Source: Balneolaceae bacterium (GTDB lineage: Bacteria; Bacteroidota; Rhodothermia; Balneolales; Balneolaceae). From it: DNA of 5,694 nucleotides. Shown piece after piece: positions 1 to 5,280 of this stretch. A model generated the notes under the pieces. It was not told where the DNA came from and searched no databases. It worked only from the letters and a program-made list of their open reading frames with translations. The DNA lies in contig SKZL01000250.1 in assembly GCA_007127395.1 (NCBI GenBank), positions 1 through 5,694 of the forward strand, in the 5' to 3' direction. Made by a program: the position numbers and the translations under genes. Every line of letters starts with the position of its first letter. Positions within the stretch are counted from its first letter, which is position 1.

Positions 1-302
1 CCGGCAGTTACAGCTTAGAAATTATTTCTGCAACGCCGGAAAATGATTTGATTGCACAAAACTATCCCAATCCATTCAACCCTGTCACCAGAATCGATTT
101 TGCGCTGAAGGAAACGAAGGATGTTCGTCTGGAGGTATACGATATTCTTGGGAGAAAAGTGGCCACTCTTGTAGATGAACGGCTCAATGTTGGATTTCAC
201 TCTGTCTCCTTTGATGGATCGGGATTGGCATCGGGGGTCTATCTCTACAGGATTATCACAGATCAGGCTGTCTTGTCAAAAAAAATGTTATTGGTCAAAT
301 GA
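1..302 (+). CDS. C-terminal part of a secreted protein with a type IX secretion (T9SS) type A sorting domain; 5' end outside window
   Basis: The frame is open from the left edge (first full codon at 3) to the TGA at 300-302, so only the last 99 residues are visible. They begin with a short linker (SYSLEIISATPEND). The sorting domain follows, with the hallmark QNYPNPFNPVTRIDFAL at its start, the central VYDILGRKVATLV strand-turn, the GVYLYRI segment and a basic end, KKMLLVK. This is the layout of the Por/T9SS type A sorting domain (TIGR04183-like), which is recognised at the outer membrane and removed as the cargo is released or anchored on the surface. The NPFNP variant is common in Ignavibacteria, Rhodothermota and Balneolota. 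The TTG at 48 is an internal codon and not a credible start, because the domain needs an exported N-terminal part. The cargo's function cannot be told. The gene converges with the zinc-ribbon gene across an 88-bp GC-rich gap. Confidence 0.9.
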   Translation, partial: GSYSLEIISATPENDLIAQNYPNPFNPVTRIDFALKETKDVRLEVYDILGRKVATLVDERLNVGFHSVSFDGSGLASGVYLYRIITDQAVLSKKMLLVK

Positions 303-332
303 AGGTGATCAGCGGATTGAACTTTCGTTTTT

Positions 333-344
333 ACCCGGCCGGGT
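333..344. repeat. 12-bp perfect palindrome between convergent genes
   Basis: ACCCGGCCGGGT reads the same on both strands. It lies in the gap between the stop of the T9SS protein gene (302) and the stop of the zinc-ribbon gene (391). GCCGGG (338-343) can also pair with CCCGGC (368-373), giving a longer alternative hairpin. Neither structure is followed by a clean T tract on either strand, so a terminator role is possible but unproven. A T run (328-332) precedes the palindrome on the + strand. Confidence 0.5.
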
Positions 345-390
345 GTCCGGATTCTGTTTTCGGCTTGCCCGGCTGAGCCTCCCTTTCTGT

Positions 391-549
391 TTACCCTTTG
401 TCCGGCCCGGGATCCCGATCGGTTTCGCAGCTCTCCCCCCTGCAGCACTCATCTACATTGATGCCACAATGGGTACATTGCCCATGGCCGTGAACCCACA
501 CGATCGATTCGGGTTGGCCGCAATAGAGACATCTTTGAAAGTTATCCAT
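391..549 (-). CDS. Small cysteine-rich zinc-ribbon protein, 52 aa, function unknown
   Basis: This reading frame runs from ATG at 549-547 to TAA at 393-391. It encodes 52 residues with two CxxC knuckles: C7-L-Y-C10-G and C25-T-H-C28-G. Between them lie H20 and H22 (VHGHGQC), and after them comes a C35-C36 pair and C41. Such a dense Cys/His pattern in so short a protein is typical of a zinc ribbon and very unlikely by chance in a non-coding frame. The tail (about residues 42-52) is polar, rich in D, P and G, and probably disordered. The ATG lies inside the end of the GroES-like gene: the start and its stop share ATGGATAA, an 8-base overlap. This suggests translational coupling and one mRNA. No named family is recognised. 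A role in metal-dependent binding of nucleic acid or protein, or as a partner of the co-chaperonin, would be speculation. Confidence 0.75.
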   Translation of the reverse strand: MDNFQRCLYCGQPESIVWVHGHGQCTHCGINVDECCRGESCETDRDPGPDKG

Positions 550-919
550 GGTTTAAATCGTCCCGTATCAACAGCAGAATGGCTCCGTGGGGGACGATCA
601 GGTATTTTTCATTTTCAAACTCAATCTCATGGGTACGGTTTTTCAGGAAAATGGCCAGATCCCCCTCTTTTGCCTGCATGCCAATATATTTTGGATCGCT
701 GGAACCATCCTTCCAGGGTTCATCAATATCCTGAGAAGGGACCGGGTAACCGGGGCCCGTTTTGATGATATACCCGCTGTGAATCTCCTCTTTCTCCTTT
801 ACGGATGCAGGCAACACAAGGCCGCTTTTGGTGTGGGTTTCCATGTCGCGCGGCTTCACCAGTACACGGTCGCCGATGATGATAAATTTTTCAACTGAGT
901 TCAGATACTCCTGAATCAT
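542..919 (-). CDS. Divergent GroES-like (Cpn10 family) co-chaperonin, 125 aa
   Basis: The protein has the Cpn10 fold signature: IIIGDRVLVKP at about residues 13-23, a mobile-loop region (24-45) containing the GroEL-contact-like motif GLVLP at 33-37, then HSGYIIKTGPG, EGDLAIF (85-91) and a closing LIVPHGAILLLI strand at 107-118. GroES normally caps the GroEL ring in the cytoplasm. This version is longer than the usual 95-100 residues. It has a short N-terminal extension (1-12) and an acidic, proline-containing insertion at about 57-84 where classical GroES has a short roof or turn region. No groEL is adjacent, whereas housekeeping groES is normally followed by groEL, so this is probably a paralog and not the main co-chaperonin. 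The ATG at 919-917 has only a weak purine stretch upstream. The stop overlaps the start of the zinc-ribbon gene. Family assignment is strong; binding to GroEL is inferred. Confidence 0.85.
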   Translation of the reverse strand: MIQEYLNSVEKFIIIGDRVLVKPRDMETHTKSGLVLPASVKEKEEIHSGYIIKTGPGYPVPSQDIDEPWKDGSSDPKYIGMQAKEGDLAIFLKNRTHEIEFENEKYLIVPHGAILLLIRDDLNHG

Positions 920-1025
920 ACTCTGTCTGATTAATTAAAAATGTTGTTGAATTAGATTTTCAGAAATGTAGCCTATTTCTTTCAAAAAATCAGATGCCAC
1001 TTTTTATTAAAACGTGAGTTCTCTC

Positions 1026-1060
1026 ATCTCTTTACCCCGTGGGCAGAAGGCGAAAGAGAT
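1026..1060. repeat. 8-bp inverted repeat with 19-base loop
   Basis: ATCTCTTT (1026-1033) is the exact reverse complement of AAAGAGAT (1053-1060). The loop contains CCCCGTGGG, which could form a small inner stem. No T tract follows on either strand. Its right arm runs into the heptamer tract that starts at 1058, so the two may be parts of one repeat element. Confidence 0.5.
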
Positions 1061-1106
1061 CTCAGATCGCAGAATGGCGAATGATGAACAGTGAAGTATG
1101 ATCAGG
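1058..1106 (+). repeat. Degenerate tandem heptamer tract, seven units
   Basis: From 1058 the sequence falls into seven consecutive 7-base blocks, each beginning GA followed by A or T. Examples are GAATGGC (1072) and GAATGAT (1079). The units are diverged but the phase is kept for 49 bases. Degenerate heptanucleotide tandem repeats in intergenic DNA are known from several bacterial groups, notably cyanobacteria. Their function is unclear. Confidence 0.5.
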
Positions 1107-1284
1107 CCTCAAGACTGATGAGTTCATTTGGAGCAATGGATTGAATTATTGCACTATTCCGGCGTTTTGCTCATTTTCTGAACACGATGTATACGAGTAG
1201 CGAAATTAATTGGGATATATGTACATCACTCTTTTATTCTATCCACACAAATCAACATAGTTTTTTACATAATACAATCTCATT

Positions 1285-3021
1285 ATGAAGGATATTCATC
1301 TCATTTTTATCGTTTTTTTATTGCCACTGCTACTCTTCTCTGAAAACCTGCATGCACAAATAGACCGGCCAACGGGTGAACCCTTTCAGACACGGTCTGA
1401 AGTGATCGGACAACATGGGATGGTAGCGACGAGTCACCCGCTGGCCTCACAAGTTGGCCTGGATATTCTGAAAAAAGGTGGCAATGCCATAGATGCGGCC
1501 ATCGCTGCAAATGCCGCCATGGGTTTGATGGAGCCAACCGGCAACGGGATCGGAGGCGATCTTTTTGCCATTATCTGGCATGAGGAGAGCGGTCAGCTTT
1601 ATGCTCTAAATGCAAGCGGCCGTTCTCCCCTTGGGTTATCGTATGATCAGTTGACGGAGGAGCTGGAGAGGTTGGGCAGCCCAAATCGCATTCCACCCTC
1701 AAACCTGCTCTCAGTTTCGATTCCCGGAGCAGTAGACGGATGGTTTGAAATGCACGACAGGTTTGGCTCGATGCGTATGGCCGACATCCTGGAGCAGCCC
1801 ATTTTCTATGCGGAGAATGGATTTCCGGTAACAGAATCCATCGCTGATGCATGGCAGCGCAGTGTGCCTGTTTTGAGCCGACGGGTTGGGGCATTTGTGG
1901 AGACATTTACCATTGACGGACGCGCACCTGAAAAGGGAGAGATCTTTAAAAATCCCGATCTGGGAAATACATTTCGATTGCTTGCAGAGCAGGGAAGAGC
2001 GGCTTTTTATGAAGGAGAAATTGCAGAGAAAACAGATGCGTTTATGTGTGAACACGGGGGGTATCTGAGGCTGGAGGATTATCAGGCACATCGATCTGAA
2101 TGGGTTGAACCGATCTCTGTAAACTACCGCGGTTATGATATTTATCAGATTGGAGGAAATAATCAGGGAACGGCCGTTTTACAGATGCTCAATATTCTGG
2201 AAGGGTACGATCTGGGCTCCAAGGGTTTTGCCAGTGAGGAGACACTTCATCTGATGGTTGAGGCAAAAAAACTGGCCTATGAAGATCGTGCAAAGCACTA
2301 TGCGGATTCAGATTTTTATGACCAGCCCCTTGAAACGCTCCTCTCCAAGGAGTATGCGGCTGAACGCAGGGAGTTGATCACAGACAGAGCATCCAGACGA
2401 GTTGTTTCAGGAGTTGCCGGGCTGCATGAAGGCGGTACAATCTATCTGACAACCGCAGATAAGCATGGCAATATGGTATCGCTTATTCAAAGCAATTTTC
2501 GCGGTATGGGTACGGGGTTTGTGGTACCCGGCACCGGTTTCAGTCTGCAGAATCGGGGAGAGCTCTTTTCTTTGGACATGGATCATCCCAATGTCTACGA
2601 ACCGGGTAAGCGGCCGTTTCACACCATCATCCCCGGATTTGCGATGAAAGATGGAAAGCCCTGGTTCAGTTTTGGAAACATGGGGGGCGGTTATCAGCCC
2701 GTGGGACATCTGAGCCTGATTACCAATGTGATCGATTTTGGCATGAACATACAGGCGGCCGGTGATGCGCTGCGCTGGATGCATGCCGGTTCAACCGAAC
2801 CGACAGATGATCTGCCCGATCTGATGGAAGATGGCGGAACACTACATATAGAATCTGCGATCGACTATCAAATCGTGCGTGGCTTGAGGGCAAGGGGTCA
2901 TCGGGTGCAGATAGGAATGGAGTTCTTCGGCAGGTTTCAAGCTATTCTCAAAGATCATGAAAAAGGGGTCTATTTTGGAGCTTCCGAAGCAAGAGTGGAT
3001 GGTCAGGCTGTGGGGTATTGA
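1285..3021 (+). CDS. Exported gamma-glutamyltransferase family protein (Ntn-hydrolase; glutathione hydrolase-like), 578 aa
   Basis: The length matches the GGT family, whose members are made as a precursor that cleaves itself before a threonine. An N-terminal signal peptide is visible: a hydrophobic run at residues 5-18 with a likely cut after LHA (24/25), so the enzyme is probably periplasmic. The large-subunit hallmark GMVATSHPLAS (45-55) is followed by GGNAIDAAIAANAA (65-78) and a TGNGIGGDLFA motif (85-95). R113 in ASGRSP fits the conserved arginine that binds the gamma-glutamyl carboxylate. The expected nucleophile is T385 in HEGGTIYLTT, followed by KHGNMVSLIQS. The GNMGGGYQP loop (464-472) matches the oxyanion region. 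ASGRSP, GTIYLTT and GGGYQPVGH resemble the YwrD-like branch more than classical E. coli Ggt. The substrate (glutathione or another gamma-glutamyl compound) is therefore uncertain. The gene stands alone. The ATG at 1285 is supported by the signal peptide, with no Shine-Dalgarno sequence seen. Confidence 0.92.
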   Translation: MKDIHLIFIVFLLPLLLFSENLHAQIDRPTGEPFQTRSEVIGQHGMVATSHPLASQVGLDILKKGGNAIDAAIAANAAMGLMEPTGNGIGGDLFAIIWHEESGQLYALNASGRSPLGLSYDQLTEELERLGSPNRIPPSNLLSVSIPGAVDGWFEMHDRFGSMRMADILEQPIFYAENGFPVTESIADAWQRSVPVLSRRVGAFVETFTIDGRAPEKGEIFKNPDLGNTFRLLAEQGRAAFYEGEIAEKTDAFMCEHGGYLRLEDYQAHRSEWVEPISVNYRGYDIYQIGGNNQGTAVLQMLNILEGYDLGSKGFASEETLHLMVEAKKLAYEDRAKHYADSDFYDQPLETLLSKEYAAERRELITDRASRRVVSGVAGLHEGGTIYLTTADKHGNMVSLIQSNFRGMGTGFVVPGTGFSLQNRGELFSLDMDHPNVYEPGKRPFHTIIPGFAMKDGKPWFSFGNMGGGYQPVGHLSLITNVIDFGMNIQAAGDALRWMHAGSTEPTDDLPDLMEDGGTLHIESAIDYQIVRGLRARGHRVQIGMEFFGRFQAILKDHEKGVYFGASEARVDGQAVGY

Positions 3022-3027
3022 CAATGT

Positions 3028-3043
3028 TCCTTTGGAAAAAGGA
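3028..3043 (+). terminator. Weak hairpin just after the gamma-glutamyltransferase stop
   Basis: TCCTTT (3028-3033) pairs with AAAGGA (3038-3043) around a GGAA tetraloop, 7 bases after the stop codon. There is no continuous T tract behind it, only AT-rich sequence. It could be a weak terminator or a 3'-end stabilising hairpin. Confidence 0.25.
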
Positions 3044-3121
3044 CGTATTAATATTTATTCAAGTTATTAATAATAAATAAATTTGATTGTTATTAAGATA
3101 TTTTGAAAAAAAAATAGCATA

Positions 3122-3148
3122 TTGAGAAAAAAGTAGTACAGATATAAT
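3122..3148 (+). promoter_or_regulatory. Possible sigma70-like promoter for the STAS gene
   Basis: A perfect TATAAT is at 3143-3148, with TTGAGA at 3122-3127 and a spacer of 15 bases, shorter than the usual 17. It lies 39 bases before the ATG of the STAS gene, in a stretch with only about 18% GC (3061-3180). Perfect -10 matches arise readily in such AT-rich DNA, and Bacteroidota primary sigma factors may prefer a different consensus, so this is tentative. Confidence 0.35.
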
Positions 3149-3187
3149 GACTAAAACATTTTTTAACACTAAACGAACAGAACTCAC

Positions 3188-3529
3188 ATGAAATACTCAG
3201 TTTCTGAAAGATATAATACAGTGATTCTTACCTTTAAGGGGAATGCAATGGGCGGCCCATCAGCTACTACATTTCACGATGAAATCAAACGATTAATCGA
3301 TGAGAAAAAAACCAATGTTGTTGCAGATCTCAGCAAAGTCTCCTTTATGAACTCCTCCGGCCTGGGGATTCTGATCTCTGCACTGACCAGCCTCCGAAAT
3401 GCAGGCGGTGACCTTAAAATATGCGGCGCATCTGACCGTATTGAAAGTTTACTGATAGTCACCAAACTGATTACCGTATTCGATCATCATAAAACTGTAG
3501 ATGCAGCGGTTGAAGCTTTTGATTCTTAG
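3188..3529 (+). CDS. STAS-domain anti-sigma factor antagonist (RsbV/SpoIIAA-like), 113 aa
   Basis: The whole protein is one STAS domain of normal length. It starts with the strands MKYSVSERYNTVILTFKGN, continues through the helix HDEIKRLIDEKK and the strand NVVADLSKV, and reaches the phosphorylation loop FMNSSGLG at 53-60. By alignment with SpoIIAA, S56 would be the serine phosphorylated by a partner anti-sigma kinase and dephosphorylated by a PP2C phosphatase. The residue before it is N55, where SpoIIAA has Asp. The dephosphorylated form would bind the kinase and release its sigma factor or other target; the protein acts in the cytoplasm. It converges on a receiver-PP2C phosphatase gene whose stop lies 47 bases beyond its own, a likely functional partner. 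No RsbW-like kinase is present in the window. The ATG at 3188 keeps the first strand complete; no Shine-Dalgarno sequence is seen. Confidence 0.92.
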   Translation: MKYSVSERYNTVILTFKGNAMGGPSATTFHDEIKRLIDEKKTNVVADLSKVSFMNSSGLGILISALTSLRNAGGDLKICGASDRIESLLIVTKLITVFDHHKTVDAAVEAFDS

Positions 3530-3549
3530 ATTTTAGCTTCTCATTTTTT
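3512..3549 (+). terminator. Possible intrinsic terminator at the 3' end of the STAS gene
   Basis: GAAGCT (3512-3517, inside the last codons) is the exact complement of AGCTTC (3535-3540), and six T residues follow at 3544-3549. The loop is long (17 bases) and AT-rich, so the stem is modest. The T tract and the position between convergent genes favour a terminator role. Confidence 0.35.
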
Positions 3550-3576
3550 CACTGCCGGATCGCCATTCCAACCGGA

Positions 3577-4773
3577 TCACTCTTCAGACGGTGGTTTTTT
3601 GTTGCCGTTGTACCGGACAGACAAGACGGTAATATCATCCGATTGGGTTGCAGATCCGGCAAACTTCAGAACTTCCAGAAACAGACCTTTCACCTGGGAA
3701 TCCAGAGGGCGGGAACCGTTTTTTTTCAGATAGGTGATCACCCGCTCCTCATCGAAAAAGTCAGACGTTTCATTTTCTGCCTCTGTAACTCCATCCGTGA
3801 ATGTGACAACAGTATCTCCGGGATTGAGCTGAACGGTTCCTTTTTGGTAAGGGGCATTCTCAAATTTACCCAGCAATAAACCGCCAACATCCTCGATCTC
3901 CGTGATTTCCCCCTCTTCAGTGACAATATATGGCAGATTGTGGCCGCCATTGCAATAGTTCAGCTCTCCGGTCTTTACATTCAGGACTCCAAAAAAAACA
4001 GTGACAAACGTAGCAATATCACTTTCAGGTATGAGCATGTTGTTGACCTTATTGATACACTCCGCGGGATCGGACACTTCCGATGCGATGGCCTTCAGCA
4101 TGGTTTTGCAGACGGCCATGTAGATAGCGGCAGGCATCCCTTTTCCGGCCACATCCCCTATAAAAAAGACAAAGTGATCTTCGTCAAGTTTTAAAAAATC
4201 AAAAAAATCCCCGCCAACATGTTTTGCAGCGATCATATTGGCATAGACTTCAAATCTGTCGTCATCCGGAAAAACCGGAAAATCCTGGTGAAGCATTTTC
4301 TGCTGGATCCGGGCGGCCATATCCAGATCAAAGTTGATGGACTCCAGCTGCTTTTCCACATCCAGAGATCGAAAAATCCGCTCTATTTCCAGAAAAGATT
4401 TTTCTATGGTGGTCTCCATATCTTTAAAATCGATCGGTTTTGTCACGAAATCATACGCGCCTCTGTTCATTGCCGTACGGATATTTTCCATATCTCCGTA
4501 CGCCGAAACCATCACCGTTTTGAGGTCAGGACGATCCAGTTGCTGCAATTCATTCAGAAGAGTGAGCCCATCCATCCGGGGCATATTGATATCACTCAAA
4601 ACCAGCGATACATCCAGGTTGACCTTCAGGCACTCCAATGCTTCACTTCCATTTTCAGCAAATAAAAATTCATACTCTTTTGATTTAACCTTATGCCTGA
4701 ATTTCTGAAGCATTAGCATTTGAAGATCCGGTTCATCATCAACAACCAGTATTTTCCTTATTTGTGTATTCAT
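3577..4773 (-). CDS. Response regulator receiver fused to a SpoIIE/RsbU-type PP2C serine phosphatase, 398 aa
   Basis: Residues 7-125 form a receiver domain with the acidic pair D12-D13, phospho-acceptor D61 (LSDINMPRMDG), S90 and K112 (TKPIDF). A helical linker at about 126-166 ends in AARIQQKMLHQDFP, the segment that precedes the catalytic domain in RsbU-like phosphatases. The SpoIIE/PP2C domain fills about 170-388. Its metal-binding motifs are complete: GGDFFD (187-192), GDVAGKGMPAA (206-216), NGGHN (275-279), FTDGVTEAEN (325-334) and SDDIT (378-382). Phosphorylation of the receiver is expected to control removal of phosphate from a STAS antagonist, plausibly the convergent STAS protein. 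The start chosen is ATG 4773, 10 bases after the upstream gene's stop. A TTG at 4782 would add three residues and is less likely. It is probably co-transcribed with the single-domain regulator upstream. Confidence 0.93.
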   Translation of the reverse strand: MNTQIRKILVVDDEPDLQMLMLQKFRHKVKSKEYEFLFAENGSEALECLKVNLDVSLVLSDINMPRMDGLTLLNELQQLDRPDLKTVMVSAYGDMENIRTAMNRGAYDFVTKPIDFKDMETTIEKSFLEIERIFRSLDVEKQLESINFDLDMAARIQQKMLHQDFPVFPDDDRFEVYANMIAAKHVGGDFFDFLKLDEDHFVFFIGDVAGKGMPAAIYMAVCKTMLKAIASEVSDPAECINKVNNMLIPESDIATFVTVFFGVLNVKTGELNYCNGGHNLPYIVTEEGEITEIEDVGGLLLGKFENAPYQKGTVQLNPGDTVVTFTDGVTEAENETSDFFDEERVITYLKKNGSRPLDSQVKGLFLEVLKFAGSATQSDDITVLSVRYNGNKKPPSEE

Positions 4774-4783
4774 GAAGCTCAAT

Positions 4784-5164
4784 TTATGTTTTAATCAGAT
4801 TGTTGATTTCATCTTTCAATGAATTAAAGTCGATCGGTTTCGTAAAAAATTCTTTTGCGCCCGATGCGATGGCCCGCTCATAATTATCCTGGTCTCCATA
4901 GGCAGAGATCAATGCCACCTTAATCGAGGGATATTTCTGTCTTACCTTCTCAAGGAGCTCCAGCCCCGACATCCCGGGCATATTGATATCTGAAAAGACA
5001 TAGACCACATCCGGTGGTTCCGAACTGCCAAGGACATCCAGGGCCTCATTACCGGAAAATGCAAATTCCATATGAATTTGATTGCTCCGGATCTCTTTCC
5101 TGAACTTCTGCCTGAAAAGCATTTCTACATCTTTTTCATCATCAACAACGAGAATTTTTATCAT
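4784..5164 (-). CDS. Single-domain response regulator (CheY-like receiver), 126 aa
   Basis: The protein is one receiver domain with no output domain. It shows KILVVDDE with D8-D9, phospho-acceptor D59 in FSDINMPGMSG, S87 in ISAYGD and K109 in TKPIDF. It closely resembles the receiver of the next gene: both carry SDINMP, SAYGD and TKPIDF, and both begin with a KILVVDDE core followed by a QKFR segment, which suggests duplication. Lacking an output domain, it probably acts by protein-protein contact, as a phosphate sink or as a go-between of the upstream kinase and the receiver-phosphatase. The stop is 10 bases before the phosphatase start, so the two are very probably one transcript. A 116-bp AT-rich gap separates it from the kinase gene, so it may also have its own promoter. 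ATG 5164 places the first strand correctly. Confidence 0.93.
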   Translation of the reverse strand: MIKILVVDDEKDVEMLFRQKFRKEIRSNQIHMEFAFSGNEALDVLGSSEPPDVVYVFSDINMPGMSGLELLEKVRQKYPSIKVALISAYGDQDNYERAIASGAKEFFTKPIDFNSLKDEINNLIKT

Positions 5165-5280
5165 CTGTTTACTGGATTTATTTGGTATTATTGATTCATT
5201 TCGGGTTCATTGAAAAGAGATCTTTGAAGAACATTTTCATTTAACAGCGATTTAAACCTTTTTAATATAACAACTTTATT

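Larger units (their letters stand above)
920..1284. other. 365-bp gene-free region between divergent genes
   Basis: No convincing reading frame is seen on either strand. The region separates the divergent GroES-like unit (-) and the gamma-glutamyltransferase gene (+), so it should hold promoters for both, but no clear -35/-10 pair could be assigned. The ends are AT-rich. The middle (about 1020-1110) is richer in GC and purines and carries the inverted repeat and the 7-base periodic tract listed separately. No tRNA or riboswitch-like structure was recognised. Confidence 0.6.

Noticed and set aside
175..765. Long + strand reading frame of 196 codons
   Set aside because: It overlaps the T9SS sorting domain, the zinc-ribbon gene and the GroES-like gene, all of which show recognisable motifs; its own translation has no domain and unusual composition.
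1219..1226. ATGTACAT palindrome upstream of the gamma-glutamyltransferase gene, considered as an operator
   Set aside because: Eight bases is too short, there is no second half-site or regulator nearby, and such palindromes are frequent in AT-rich DNA.
1273..1278. TACAAT as a -10 box for the gamma-glutamyltransferase gene
   Set aside because: It ends 6 bases before the ATG, which would require a leaderless mRNA, and no matching -35 box was found.
3555..3578. Pair of CCGGATC repeats between the convergent STAS and phosphatase genes, considered as a shared terminator
   Set aside because: The two copies are direct repeats; only the self-complementary CCGG cores could pair, giving a 4-bp stem with a 14-base loop, which is too weak to call.
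4219..4665. + strand reading frame of 148 codons opposite the phosphatase gene
   Set aside because: It is antisense to a receiver-PP2C gene with complete motifs, and its translation shows no recognisable fold.
4774..4782. TTG start three codons upstream of the phosphatase ATG
   Set aside because: The ATG at 4773 gives a normal receiver N-terminus; the extra codons add nothing and there is no ribosome binding site favouring TTG.
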